Positions 1 through 8,852 of a stretch of DNA of 64,000 nucleotides are shown here, piece by piece. Numbering within the stretch: the first letter of the stretch is position 1; each line of letters begins with the position of its first letter. The DNA is from Paratractidigestivibacter sp963605405 (lineage in GTDB: Bacteria; Actinomycetota; Coriobacteriia; Coriobacteriales; Atopobiaceae). The DNA lies in the NCBI GenBank assembly GCA_963605405.1, contig CAVCUP010000012.1:17511-81510 (forward strand), written 5' to 3'. Both the position numbers and the translations under genes were made by a program. The notes below the pieces were generated by a model, which saw only the letters and a list, made by a program, of their open reading frames with translations, ran no database searches and was not told where the DNA came from.

Positions 1-488
1 TGATTTACGACGGACTCGAGGCGATCGGTCTCTATCGTGGGCTTTCCCGCGGGTTGGATGTCCTTATCGACTGGCTGGGTGAGAACGATCCTGCTGAGCT
101 GCCGTTGGGTAAGACCTGCATCGACGGCGAGCGCGTCTTCGCCAACGTAATGAACGCGAAGACCCGCACGTTCGAAGATGCGCGCTTCGAGACGCACCGC
201 AAGTACATGGACGTGCAAATCGATCTCGACGGTGCCGAGGCCTTCAAAACGACTCCGGGCGCGACTGTGCCGGCGGGGGAGTTCGACGAGGCGGGCGATA
301 AGGGCTACTGTCACGAGGCGCCCGAGAACCACGACCTGCTCGACGGTACTCTCGAGGGTGGGCACTTCGTCGTCTTCATGATCGGCGAACCTCACATGCC
401 CAACCTTGTCTGTGAGGGCAATGAAGTCGGTCCCATCAAGAAGATTTGCTTCAAGGTCGTGGGCGACGAGTTCTGGGATGAAGTCTAA
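1..488 (+). CDS. YhcH/YjgK/YiaL (DUF386) family protein, start codon cut by the window edge
   Basis: The reading frame is open from the first base. Bases 1-2 (TG) followed by codons for IYDGLEAIGLYRGLS match the usual family start (MIYD..), so the A of the ATG is probably one base outside the window. About 162 residues, close to the ~150 typical of this cupin-like family. The family includes E. coli YhcH/NanQ and TabA and is linked to sialic-acid or sugar metabolism and to biofilm regulation. Family features seen are the FETHRKYMDVQ segment (the His of HRKY is a likely metal ligand), an FDEAGDKGYC turn and the late HFVVFMIGEPHMP strand with further His residues. Substrate cannot be told from sequence. 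A shorter TTG start at 54 would remove the conserved first strand and is less likely. Confidence 0.8.
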   Translation, partial: IYDGLEAIGLYRGLSRGLDVLIDWLGENDPAELPLGKTCIDGERVFANVMNAKTRTFEDARFETHRKYMDVQIDLDGAEAFKTTPGATVPAGEFDEAGDKGYCHEAPENHDLLDGTLEGGHFVVFMIGEPHMPNLVCEGNEVGPIKKICFKVVGDEFWDEV

Positions 489-502
489 CGAGTTGGCGGA
501 AC

Positions 503-530
503 GTGAACGGGGATACGTCCCCTGCTCACG
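503..530. repeat. Imperfect palindrome after the YhcH-family gene
   Basis: The left arm GTGAACGGGGA (503 onward) and right arm TCCCCTGCTCAC (519 onward) form an imperfect hairpin around TACG. No T-run follows, so it is not a clear intrinsic terminator. The GTGAAC-GGGG / CCCC-GTTCAC theme recurs at 63080-63157 and 63734-63758, so this may be a copy of a dispersed intergenic element. Confidence 0.4.
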
Positions 531-541
531 CCCATCCTTAG

Positions 542-570
542 TTCACGGACCGGCGTCCCTGCGGTAGAAT
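542..570 (+). promoter_or_regulatory. Possible sigma70-type promoter of the P-type ATPase gene
   Basis: TTCACG (542-547) and TAGAAT (565-570) are separated by 17 bases. The -10 is good and the -35 weak. It would give a leader of about 115 bases before the ATG at 694. Confidence 0.3.
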
Positions 571-693
571 ATCGAAGCTTTGTAAGCGCGGCCGACATGG
601 CAACCTTGATGAGCCCTTGCCCTTCTCCTGGGAATTATGATCGGGCATCAATCTGGCGGTCGCAAAAAAAGATAACCCAGGAGGGGGAATCGA

Positions 694-3375
694 ATGAAAG
701 AGTACCTGTCTTCATCCGACGCGGTCCTGCATGAGCAGGGCACCGATGCAGAGGCGGGCCTGAGCTCGTCCGAGGCGTCGAGCCGCCAGGCCAAGTATGG
801 CCCGAACAAGCTTAAGGAAGAGGAGAAGACCCCGCTGTGGATCCGCTTCTTCCAGCAGATGGCCGACCCGATGGTCATCATGTTGATCGTGGCTGCGGCC
901 ATCAGCGCCATCACCGGCGCCATCCAGGGCGAGATCGATTTCGCCGACGTGATCATCATCATGACGGTCGTCATCATCAACTCCGCCCTCGGCGTCATCC
1001 AGGAGGCCAAGAGCGAGGAGGCCTTGGCCGCCTTGCAGGAGATGAGCGCCGCCCAGTCCAAGGTCATGCGCGACGGCAAGCTCGTCATGCTGCACTCCAG
1101 CGAACTCGTGCCTGGCGACGTCGTCCTTCTCGAGGCCGGCGACTCCGTCCCCGCCGACTGCCGTGTGCTCGAGAGCGCTTCCATGAAGATCGAGGAGGCC
1201 GCCCTTACCGGCGAGTCCGTGCCCGTTGAGAAGCATGCCGACGCCATCGAGCTCGCCGCCGGTGCCGACGACGTGCCCCTGGGCGACCGCAAGAACATGT
1301 GCTACATGGGCTCCACCGTCGTCTACGGCCGCGGCCGCGCCGTTGTGGTGGCCACCGGCATGGAGACCGAGATGGGCAAGATCGCCGGCGCCCTCTCCGA
1401 GGCCAAGGAGGAGCTGACCCCGCTGCAGGTCAAGCTCGACGAGCTTTCCCACATCCTCACCAAGCTGGTCATCGTCATCTGCGTCGTGATCTTCGCGGTG
1501 GATGTCCTGCGCCACGGCTTCTCCAACATGGCCGAGGAGCCCACGCTGCTTCTGAACACCTTCATGGTGGCCGTCTCGCTCGCCGTCGCCGCCATCCCAG
1601 AGGGCCTCGTCGCCGTCGTCACCATCGTGCTCTCGCTCGGCGTGACCAAGATGGCTAAGCGCCAGGCCATCATCCGTAACCTCTCGGCCGTCGAGACCCT
1701 CGGCTGCACCCAGGTGATCTGCTCGGACAAGACCGGCACCCTCACCCAGAACAAGATGACCGTCGTCAAGCACGAGCTCGCCTGCGACGAGAGAACCCTT
1801 CTGGCCGGCATGGCGCTGTGCTCCGACGCCAAGTGGGACGCCGAGGCCGGCGAGGCTGTGGGCGAGCCGACCGAGTGCGCGCTCGTCAACGATGCCGCCA
1901 AGGCCGGCATGACCGGGCTTTCCGAGGAGCACCCCCGCGTGGGCGAGGCCCCCTTCGACTCCGGACGCAAGATGATGTCCGTTGTGGTCGAGACCCTCGA
2001 TGGCGAGTTCGAGCAGTACACCAAGGGCGGCCCCGACGTCGTTCTCGGCCGCTGCACGAGCGTCTTCGACGGCGAGAAGGTCATCCCGATGACCGACGCC
2101 AAGCGCGAGGAGATCCTCGCTGCCAACAAGGCCATGGCCGACCAGGCGCTGCGCGTGCTCGCCCTCGCTTCTCGCCACTACACCGAGAAGCCCTCCGACT
2201 TCAGCGCCGAGGCGCTCGAGCGCGAGCTCACCTTCTGCGGCCTTTCCGGCATGATCGACCCCGAGCGTCCTGAGGTGGCCCCGGCCATCGAGGAGGCACA
2301 CGCCGCCGGCATCCGCACCGTCATGATCACGGGCGACCACATCGACACCGCCGTGGCCATCGCCAAGAACCTCGGCATCGTCGAGGACCGCAGCCAGGCC
2401 ATCACCGGCGCCGAGCTCGACAAGATGACCGACGAGGAGCTCGACGCCTGCATCGAGAACTACGGCGTCTACGCCCGCGTCCAGCCTGAGCACAAGACCC
2501 GCATCGTCGAGGCCTGGAAGAGCCGCGACATGATCGTCGCCATGACGGGCGACGGCGTGAACGACGCTCCCTCCATCAAGCGTGCCAACATCGGCGTCGG
2601 CATGGGCATTACCGGCACCGACGTCACCAAGAACGTGGCCGACATGGTGCTTGCCGACGACAACTTCGCCACCATCATCTCCGCTTGCGAAGAGGGCCGT
2701 CGCATCTACGACAACATCCGCAAGGTCATTCAGTTCCTTCTCTCCGCGAACCTCGCCGAGGTCTTCTCGGTCTTCATCGCGACGCTCGTGGGCTTCACGC
2801 TGTTCCAGCCGGTGCAGCTGCTTTGGGTCAACCTCGTGACGGACTGCTTCCCGGCGCTCGCGCTCGGCATGGAGGAGGCCGAGGGCGACATCATGAGCCG
2901 CAAGCCTCGTAAGGCTTCCGACGGCGTCTTTGCCGGCCACATGGGCCTTGACTGCGTGGTCCAGGGCCTGATCATCACCGTGCTCGTGCTCGCGAGCTTC
3001 TTCGCCGGCGTGTACTTCGATATGGGCTACATCAATGTGGCCGATATGATCGCCGGCACCGCTGACGAGGAAGGCGTCATGATGGCGTTCATCACGCTGA
3101 ACATGGTCGAGATCTTCCACTGCTTCAACATGCGCAGCCGCCGAATCTCGCTCTTCTCGATGAAGAAGCAGAACCTGTGGCTTTGGGGCGCGGCTGCCCT
3201 GGCGCTCGTGCTCACCCTGATCGTCGTCGAGTTCGAGCCCCTCGCCATGATGTTCTTCGGCGTGCCCGGCCTCGAGCTGCAGGGCTCGCTCACGGCGCTC
3301 GGCATCGCTTTCCTGATCATCCCGATCAACGAGGTGTACAAGGCCATCATGCGCGGCGTCGAGAAGGACGACTAG
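694..3375 (+). CDS. Cation-translocating P-type ATPase, Ca2+ (SERCA/PMCA-like) type
   Basis: 893 residues, the full length of a type II P-type ATPase, with a strong AGGAGGGGG ribosome site before the ATG. It should couple ATP hydrolysis to export of a divalent cation, most likely Ca2+, across the cytoplasmic membrane. Visible landmarks are a short cation-ATPase N domain, TGES (172-175, actuator loop), PEGL (302-305, M4), DKTGTLT with the phosphorylated Asp at 345, and TGDGVNDAP (618-626, hinge). The SERCA site II ligands look intact: Glu of PEGL, SANLAEV in M5, and NLVTD in M6. That favours Ca2+ over Na+/K+ or Mg2+, but Mn2+ transport cannot be excluded. It appears monocistronic, ending in a clear terminator. 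Confidence 0.93.
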   Translation: MKEYLSSSDAVLHEQGTDAEAGLSSSEASSRQAKYGPNKLKEEEKTPLWIRFFQQMADPMVIMLIVAAAISAITGAIQGEIDFADVIIIMTVVIINSALGVIQEAKSEEALAALQEMSAAQSKVMRDGKLVMLHSSELVPGDVVLLEAGDSVPADCRVLESASMKIEEAALTGESVPVEKHADAIELAAGADDVPLGDRKNMCYMGSTVVYGRGRAVVVATGMETEMGKIAGALSEAKEELTPLQVKLDELSHILTKLVIVICVVIFAVDVLRHGFSNMAEEPTLLLNTFMVAVSLAVAAIPEGLVAVVTIVLSLGVTKMAKRQAIIRNLSAVETLGCTQVICSDKTGTLTQNKMTVVKHELACDERTLLAGMALCSDAKWDAEAGEAVGEPTECALVNDAAKAGMTGLSEEHPRVGEAPFDSGRKMMSVVVETLDGEFEQYTKGGPDVVLGRCTSVFDGEKVIPMTDAKREEILAANKAMADQALRVLALASRHYTEKPSDFSAEALERELTFCGLSGMIDPERPEVAPAIEEAHAAGIRTVMITGDHIDTAVAIAKNLGIVEDRSQAITGAELDKMTDEELDACIENYGVYARVQPEHKTRIVEAWKSRDMIVAMTGDGVNDAPSIKRANIGVGMGITGTDVTKNVADMVLADDNFATIISACEEGRRIYDNIRKVIQFLLSANLAEVFSVFIATLVGFTLFQPVQLLWVNLVTDCFPALALGMEEAEGDIMSRKPRKASDGVFAGHMGLDCVVQGLIITVLVLASFFAGVYFDMGYINVADMIAGTADEEGVMMAFITLNMVEIFHCFNMRSRRISLFSMKKQNLWLWGAAALALVLTLIVVEFEPLAMMFFGVPGLELQGSLTALGIAFLIIPINEVYKAIMRGVEKDD

Positions 3376-3418
3376 CAAGAAGGCCTCGGGCCTTGCGGCC
3401 CGGATTTGGTTCATCGGC

Positions 3419-3451
3419 GCCCCGCGTGCTTTACGGCACGTGGGGCGTTTT
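3419..3451 (+). terminator. Rho-independent terminator after the P-type ATPase gene
   Basis: The stem GCCCCGCGTGC / GGCACGTGGGGC with a short loop is followed by GTTTT. It lies 43 bases after the ATPase stop. Confidence 0.8.
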
Positions 3452-3524
3452 GCGATAAACTGCAGGTTGTTTGTGGTGTTCGACAGATTGATGAATGCTG
3501 TGGCCAGGCTTTGAGGGGACGTGC

Positions 3525-4691
3525 ATGGGCAAGGCGAAGACGAGGAAGACGACGGGCGCGAGGGCGAAGCGAGATAAGCGTCGCCGCGCCGCGACCGAGA
3601 CGAGCGCCGAGGGCATGCTCGCGAGCGTGCCGGCCGTCGAGTCCCTGCAGGACCTGCCCACATTCGAAGAGGTGGCGCCCGACGCGCGTCAGCAGGCCGC
3701 GTACGAGGCGTTTCTTGCCGAGGCGGAGGAGCCTGAGCAGATGCGCCTCGGCTGCGTGGTCAGGCTCGACCGCGGGTTTCCCCTGGTTGCGACCGCCGAC
3801 GACGTGTTCCGCGCCGAGCATGCCGTGGGTTTCGCGAAGTCGCGCGGGGAGGAAGAGGTGCTGCTGCCCGCCGCCGGCGACCGCGTTGCGGTGCGTGTGG
3901 CTCCCGGGCACGACATGGGCGTAATCGAGCGCGTGCTGCCCCGCCGCACCTCGTTCGAGCGCTGGCGCGGCCGCGCCCGCGGGGAACGTCAGGTGCTTGC
4001 GGCCAACGTCGACACGATCCTCATCGTGCAGGCGCTCGGCGCGGGCGAGGTGCTGCTCGACCGCATTGCGCGCTCCATGGTGCTTGCGCTCGACTGCGGC
4101 GCGAAGCCGGTCGTGGTATTGACGAAGGCGGACCGTTGCGGCGAGGGAGAGCTCGAGCGGGAGCTCGGGCGCGTGCGCAAGCTTGTCGGGGAAGGCGTGC
4201 GCGTCGTCGTGACGTCTTCCGTTGAGGGGGAGGGCCTCGACGAAGTTCGCGCTTGCGTGCCGGTCGGTACGTGCTCGATGATCCTGGGCGAGTCCGGCGC
4301 GGGCAAGTCGACGCTGCTCAACGCCCTTCTCGGCCACGACGCTATGGCCACGGGCGGCGTGCGCGAGAAGGACGACGCCGGGCGGCATACCACGGTCTCG
4401 CGCGTGCTCATTTCGCTTCCGGGCGCGGGTGTTGTGGCCGACGTGCCGGGGCTGCGTAGCCTGCCCTTGGTCGGGCATGAGCGCGGGCTCGCCAAGATGT
4501 TCCCGGAGATTGTGCGAGCGGCCCAGGAGTGCCGCTTCAACGATTGCACGCACACGCATGAACCGGGCTGCGCCGTGCGCGAGGCCGTGTCGGGCGGCGA
4601 GATCGCCGAGGTGCGCTGGGAGACGTTCGAGCGGCTCGCCGACGAGATGCGCGTGAGCGCGGCGAGCCTCGACCCGGACGTGAGCCTCTAG
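3525..4691 (+). CDS. rsgA: Small ribosomal subunit biogenesis GTPase RsgA (YjeQ)
   Basis: 388 residues from the ATG at 3525, chosen because GAGGGGAC lies just upstream. A 10-residue-longer start at 3495 lacks such a site and adds nothing conserved. RsgA is a circularly permuted GTPase that acts late in 30S maturation. Order seen: basic N-terminus (KAKTRKTTGARAKRDKRRR), OB-fold segment with VERVLPRRTSFERWRGR-like residues, G4 LTKAD before the P-loop, then G1 GESGAGKS (255-262), a TTVSR G2-like loop and the G3 DVPG. The C-terminal zinc finger CRFNDCTHTHEPGC supplies the expected Cys/His ligands. The ~35-residue basic extension at the start is longer than in E. coli. Confidence 0.95.
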   Translation: MGKAKTRKTTGARAKRDKRRRAATETSAEGMLASVPAVESLQDLPTFEEVAPDARQQAAYEAFLAEAEEPEQMRLGCVVRLDRGFPLVATADDVFRAEHAVGFAKSRGEEEVLLPAAGDRVAVRVAPGHDMGVIERVLPRRTSFERWRGRARGERQVLAANVDTILIVQALGAGEVLLDRIARSMVLALDCGAKPVVVLTKADRCGEGELERELGRVRKLVGEGVRVVVTSSVEGEGLDEVRACVPVGTCSMILGESGAGKSTLLNALLGHDAMATGGVREKDDAGRHTTVSRVLISLPGAGVVADVPGLRSLPLVGHERGLAKMFPEIVRAAQECRFNDCTHTHEPGCAVREAVSGGEIAEVRWETFERLADEMRVSAASLDPDVSL

Positions 4692-4804
4692 GTAACGGGC
4701 GATGTCCCGGGGTTTCTCCATGTAGGCGGGAAGCGGCGCTGTTTTCGTCTCGTTGCCTGTTTTTGTGGCTAGGGCTTAGGCAAAAGCGACTTCGGGAGCA
4801 GCGA

Positions 4805-4854
4805 CGGCCTCGGAAGGACCTGGGCGCAACGGCGGCTTCGGAAGGACCTGGGCG
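4805..4854. repeat. Two tandem near-identical copies of a 27-base unit
   Basis: CGGCCTCGGAAGGACCTGGG at 4805 recurs as CGGCTTCGGAAGGACCTGGG at 4832. The shared stretch is about 23 bases, with one mismatch and a 27-base period. Both copies lie in non-coding DNA between rsgA and the pilus operon. Confidence 0.75.
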
Positions 4855-5002
4855 CCACTGCCCGCAGCCTTAAGCGTGAACAGGGTCGCGCCTCTCAATT
4901 CGTTTGGAAGGCGACCAAGGAGCCCTCTATCTTCCCGATGCATCAAACCTGAAACGATAGAATCGCATTGGCCCTCCGCGTTGCACGAATAGACCGGTCC
5001 TT

Positions 5003-5040
5003 GAGAGGCCCGGACTGCCATCTCGGCGGTCCGGGCCCTC
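5003..5040. promoter_or_regulatory. GC-rich hairpin in the leader region of the pilus operon
   Basis: GAGGCCCGGAC (5004 onward) pairs with GTCCGGGCCCTC (5029 onward) around a ~13-base loop, nearly perfectly. No T-run follows on the plus strand, so an RNA-structure or protein-binding role is as likely as termination of rsgA transcription. Confidence 0.45.
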
Positions 5041-5284
5041 GCGTATGTGGAGGAGCTGTCAGGAATTCGTGGAGAGGGTACCAGCTTCGATACCAGTTGT
5101 TCGCGCTACGTTTGCTGGGGTTTGTTAATAACATCGCCTCGTTGGGAAGACGCCTGCAAGCTAGGCGCGAGATACGTGTGAGCCAGCGGTAAGAAGACAT
5201 CAAGATAAGAACCACCTTAATTCTCTATTTGGAACAGAATCCCCTCACTCGGGCACATAGAGCGCCCGTTGGAGGGGGGTTGCC

Positions 5285-5974
5285 ATGAAACGAAGGTTCA
5301 GGGTCGTCCTGTCGGGGGCGTTCGCGGTGCTCACCGCCGGGCTTTGCATGCTGTATGCGCAGGAGGTCCGCGGCGAGGCCGAGAGACAGCGCGCCGATGC
5401 GCTCGAGCGCTACGGCGGCGAGTCCGTGCGCCTCGTCGTGGCGTCCGAGTCGATAGAGGCCGGCGAGTCCGCGAGCTCCCAGAACACCAGCGAGAAGGAA
5501 TGGGCATCCGAACTGGCGCCGGAAGGCGCCCTCACGAGCCTTGACGACGTGACGGGACGCAAAGTGACCGTTCCCGTGGCCAAGGGGGCGCCGCTGACCG
5601 AGATGAACTTCCGCGACGCGGACGAGATGCCTGAGGTCCCGTCGGGCTATATGGCCGTCCAGGTCCCCCTAAACGACAAGCTCGGGCTCCCCTCGGCGGT
5701 GCCAGCGGGGTCGCGGTTGGTCGCGTATGAGGTCTCCGATGACGGGACGAGGCTTGTTTCCGGCGACGTCAAGGTTCTTCTCGCCGCCGCGGCGGACGCG
5801 ACGTCGATCTCCAGGGGCTCCGTGAGCCTCGCGGTGAAGCCCGATGTGGTTTCCGCCGTGCTCACGGCGAGCGCGGAGGGCAGCCTGAGGCTCGCCGTCC
5901 CGTCTGCCGACGTCGAGGCTGCCGAAGCGGCCGAGGCCCCGAAGCAGGTCGAGTCGAGCGAGGCGCGGCGATGA
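5285..5974 (+). CDS. cpaB: Flp pilus assembly protein CpaB/RcpC-like (SAF domain)
   Basis: 229 residues with a single N-terminal membrane anchor (about residues 8-26), then an extracytoplasmic segment that reads as an SAF-type beta-clip domain. CpaB/RcpC proteins are periplasmic or extracellular assembly factors of Flp pili; in Gram-positives there is no secretin partner. The call rests on size, anchor, the RKVTVPVAKGAPLTEMNF and YMAVQVPLNDKLGLPSAVPAGSR segments typical of SAF domains, and its position as first gene of a tad operon. It overlaps tadZ by 4 bases (ATGA). Confidence 0.75.
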   Translation: MKRRFRVVLSGAFAVLTAGLCMLYAQEVRGEAERQRADALERYGGESVRLVVASESIEAGESASSQNTSEKEWASELAPEGALTSLDDVTGRKVTVPVAKGAPLTEMNFRDADEMPEVPSGYMAVQVPLNDKLGLPSAVPAGSRLVAYEVSDDGTRLVSGDVKVLLAAAADATSISRGSVSLAVKPDVVSAVLTASAEGSLRLAVPSADVEAAEAAEAPKQVESSEARR

Positions 5975-7509
5975 GCGGCGTGGAGTGGCTCGCCTGCGCG
6001 GACGAGGCGACGAGGGGGGACGTGGAGCTCGCGGCCGCGTCTCTCGGCGCGGGCGGCAAGGTCGAGTACCTGGAGAGCGTCGACGAGATGCGTGTCCGCG
6101 CGCGTATGAGGCCCGGGACCGTCTGGGGGATTCTCGGCGGCACCGTGGACGGGCTCTCGGACATAAACGGCGCCGCGGCGTGCGTAGCGGACGGGACACT
6201 GAGGAGCGTCTCGCTCGTGCGGCGCGGGGCGTCGGGCTCTTTTCGCTCGCGCGCGGCGAGGGCGGGCGTCGATTTGGTGATCGACCCGGCCGAGCTGGGA
6301 TTATCGATGCTGTCGAGTCGCGGCTCCCTTGCCGGGCCGGCGGATGCCTCGCAGCCCGGCGGCGCCGCGGGGGAGAAGCGGCCAGCGAGAGAGACCCGGG
6401 GCGGGGACGGCTCGACGCGCTGCTCGACCCCCGGGTCCCGGCCCCGACAGGCCAGGCTCCAGCGCCGGGCCGAACCTGCGCGAGCAGCCGATTCCGCGCG
6501 ACGGGGCGATCCCGCGCGAATGGCCGAGCCCCAGTCAAAGGCGGACCGTGGGGGAGGCGCTGCCGTGCGCGCGGTTTCGCGGCAGGCCATGGAGCCGGTC
6601 CCGCAACCGGCCCGGCGGCAACCCGAGGTGGGCGAGGCGGCGGGCGAGCCGCCCGCGCGCAGGCGCATCATTCCTTCCCCGCCGGAGGTCAAGGGCCGCG
6701 CGCCGGTGATCGTGCTCGCCTCCGGCAGGGGAGGCGTCGGGAAGACGTGCCTTTCCGCCGCGTTCTCCGCCGCCGCGGCGAGCTGGGGCATGGGGGTGCT
6801 CGCCCTGGACCTCGACCTTTCCTGCGGAAACCTCTACACCTGCTTCGGCATGCCCGGCGGCCAGGATCTTTCCCGTCTCGCCGAGGAGGGCGACTTCTCG
6901 GGCGTGGGCGCGCCGGCATGCGATGGCGTGAGGGTCGCGGGCCCCTGTGAGAGACCGGAGCTCGCGGATGCGTTCATGCCCCGCGTTCAGGAGCTTGTTT
7001 GCAGCGCCTCTTCCATGGCCGACCTGGTCGTGGTCGATACCTCGACCACTTTTACCGAGGCCACGGCGCAGGCAATGCAGCTCGCCGACCGGCTCCTGCT
7101 GGTGTCCGACGGGCGCCCGGGGCAGACGGCCTCGGTCGCCCGCGCGAGCGGGCTCGCTGTGCGCCTCGGCGTGGCGAGGACGCGCATTGCCCGGCTCGAG
7201 AACAGGTCGGACCCCAGGGCGCGCAGGCCGGTTATCGCGGGCAGGGCGGAGATCGGCCTCGAGGGGGCGCGCACCTTCTATGTGGAGGACGGCGGGGCCG
7301 AGGTGCTCGAGCTCATGGCCGCCGGCCAAGCGTCGCAGATGCTTGAGCTCGGCGTCCCCTTCGCCGAGTCCGCGGCGACGGTGCTCGCCCAGATCCTGAC
7401 CGAGCTCGGTGGGCTGCCCCGCTGCGAGGCGGCCCGAAAGGCGCTTGAGGCGGGGGAGCCGAAGAGGAAGTCGTTCTTTGGGAGGAAGAAGGAGGCGAGA
7501 AGCGCATGA
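5971..7509 (+). CDS. tadZ: TadZ/CpaE-like MinD-family ATPase of the Flp pilus
   Basis: 512 residues in three parts. An N-terminal ~110 residues reads as a degenerate receiver-like domain. A long Arg/Pro/Ala-rich linker covers about residues 115-240. A ParA/MinD ATPase follows, with the Walker A variant GRGGVGKT (252-259), the acidic LALDLDLSCGN switch and the LVVVDTST Walker B-like strand. TadZ proteins sit in the cytoplasm and position the pilus machine, commonly at a pole. The Walker A keeps the catalytic Lys but has Arg in place of the usual first Lys of the deviant motif (KGGVGKT), so ATP turnover may be weak. It overlaps its neighbours by 4 bases on both sides. The basic linker is unusual in length. 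Confidence 0.85.
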   Translation: MSGVEWLACADEATRGDVELAAASLGAGGKVEYLESVDEMRVRARMRPGTVWGILGGTVDGLSDINGAAACVADGTLRSVSLVRRGASGSFRSRAARAGVDLVIDPAELGLSMLSSRGSLAGPADASQPGGAAGEKRPARETRGGDGSTRCSTPGSRPRQARLQRRAEPARAADSARRGDPARMAEPQSKADRGGGAAVRAVSRQAMEPVPQPARRQPEVGEAAGEPPARRRIIPSPPEVKGRAPVIVLASGRGGVGKTCLSAAFSAAAASWGMGVLALDLDLSCGNLYTCFGMPGGQDLSRLAEEGDFSGVGAPACDGVRVAGPCERPELADAFMPRVQELVCSASSMADLVVVDTSTTFTEATAQAMQLADRLLLVSDGRPGQTASVARASGLAVRLGVARTRIARLENRSDPRARRPVIAGRAEIGLEGARTFYVEDGGAEVLELMAAGQASQMLELGVPFAESAATVLAQILTELGGLPRCEAARKALEAGEPKRKSFFGRKKEARSA

Positions 7510-8852
7510 GCGTGCTCGAGATGGTGCGCGAGGTCGAGGCGAGCCGCGGCGAGGAGCCGGACGAGGCCAGCCGCGCCCGCAGGGCAGAGGAGATGCGGGA
7601 CGTGCGCGAGAGGCTCAAGCACGACCTCATCGGTCGCCTCGGCCTGTCCACGGTGGCGTCGATGCTCGCCGAGTCAGATGAGGCCCGGGCGCGCTCGGAG
7701 CTCGCCGTGGCGCTCGAGGCCGTCATCAACACGAGCGGCTACGAGGACGTCCCGTCCGTCTCCCGCGCGGAGCTCGTGCGCCAGGTGGTGGAGGAGGTCT
7801 GCGGGTTGGGCCCGATCCAAGGGCTTCTTGACGATCCTGAGGTCACCGAGGTGATGGTCAACGGGTGCGACGCCCTCTTCTATGAGAAAGGCGGCGAGCT
7901 CCTGCAAGCGGACGCGGTGTTCGACTCCCCGGAACAGATCGCCATCGCCATCGACCGAATCCTCGCCCCGCTCGGGCGCAGGCTCGATCGGTCGAGCCCC
8001 GTCGTGAATGCCCGCCTGGCCAACGGGGACCGTGTGAACGCCGTGGCGCGCCCGGTGGCCATTGACGGGCCCGCGGTGACGATTCGCAAGTTCACGGACT
8101 CAATCCGATCGCTCCAGACGCTCGTGGAGCTGGGCGCGTTGCCCGAATGGTATGCGCAGCTGCTCCGATGGGCCGTGGTCTGCCGACAGGGCATCGCGGT
8201 CTCCGGCGGGACCGGCTCGGGCAAGACCACGCTGCTCAACGCCCTCTCGTGCGAGATTCCGGCGGGCGAGAGAATCGTGACCATAGAGGACTCGGCGGAG
8301 CTGCGGTTCGATGCGCATCCCAACGTGGTGAGGCTCGAGGCCCAGGACGCCTCGATCGAGGGCGTCGGCGCGGTGACGATCCGCCAGCTGGTCAAGAACG
8401 CTTTGCGCATGCGGCCCGACCGCATCGTGGTCGGAGAGGTCCGCGGCGAGGAATGCGTCGACATGCTCCAGGCAATGAACACGGGGCACGACGGAAGCCT
8501 GACCACCCTGCACGCCGGAACGCCCGACGAGACCGTGCTGCGCCTCGTGCTCATGGCGCGCTTCGGCATGGACCTGCCGGCCGACATCATCAAGGAGCAG
8601 GTGGCCACCGCGCTCGACCTGATCGTGATGTCGGCGAGGCTCAAGGACGGGTCGCGCGCCATCACCACGCTGGCGGGGGTCTCTCGCGCGGAGGACGGGG
8701 GCGTCGAGCTCGCCGAGCTCGTGCGCTTCGACCTCGGGCGCAGGGAGTGGCGGCTTGTGGAGGAGCCCGGCTTTATCGAACGGGCCCTGGCCTGTGGTCT
8801 TCTGGACCGAGGGGAGGTGGACGAATGGAGATCCTGCTGCTCGTCTCGGTGA
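7506..8852 (+). CDS. tadA: TadA/CpaF-type secretion ATPase of the Flp pilus
   Basis: 448 residues, the usual CpaF length. This is the cytoplasmic hexameric motor that powers pilin extraction from the membrane. Features seen are an N-terminal ~100-residue helical region, the family segment VTEVMVNG, the Walker A SGGTGSGKTT (233-242), the Asp box TIEDSAEL, the Walker B region RMRPDRIVVGEVRGEE and the His-box stretch TGHDGSLTTLHAG. All catalytic motifs are intact. ATGA overlap with tadZ, and a 28-base overlap with tadB, imply translational coupling. Confidence 0.95.
   Translation: MSVLEMVREVEASRGEEPDEASRARRAEEMRDVRERLKHDLIGRLGLSTVASMLAESDEARARSELAVALEAVINTSGYEDVPSVSRAELVRQVVEEVCGLGPIQGLLDDPEVTEVMVNGCDALFYEKGGELLQADAVFDSPEQIAIAIDRILAPLGRRLDRSSPVVNARLANGDRVNAVARPVAIDGPAVTIRKFTDSIRSLQTLVELGALPEWYAQLLRWAVVCRQGIAVSGGTGSGKTTLLNALSCEIPAGERIVTIEDSAELRFDAHPNVVRLEAQDASIEGVGAVTIRQLVKNALRMRPDRIVVGEVRGEECVDMLQAMNTGHDGSLTTLHAGTPDETVLRLVLMARFGMDLPADIIKEQVATALDLIVMSARLKDGSRAITTLAGVSRAEDGGVELAELVRFDLGRREWRLVEEPGFIERALACGLLDRGEVDEWRSCCSSR

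Larger units (their letters stand above)
4692..5284. other. 593-base gene-free region upstream of the Tad pilus operon
   Basis: No convincing gene on either strand. It holds a tandem pair of near-identical 27-base units (4805-4854), a strong GC-rich hairpin (5003-5040) and a more AT-rich stretch (about 5115-5240) suited to hold the pilus promoter. It ends in the GGAGGGGGG ribosome site of the cpaB-like gene. The length and structure suggest a regulatory leader for the pilus operon, but no known riboswitch class was recognised. Confidence 0.5.

Noticed and set aside
712..3663. Long minus-strand open frame (983 codons) opposite the P-type ATPase gene
   Set aside because: It is a codon-composition shadow of a high-GC gene, rich in His/Asp/Gly/Leu repeats with no domain, and it runs through a clear terminator and into rsgA.
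4776..5021. Possible 81-codon minus-strand gene in the rsgA-tad gap
   Set aside because: No ribosome site, no domain, and it spans the tandem repeat, which would give a repeated low-complexity end. Listed only as part of the gene-free region.
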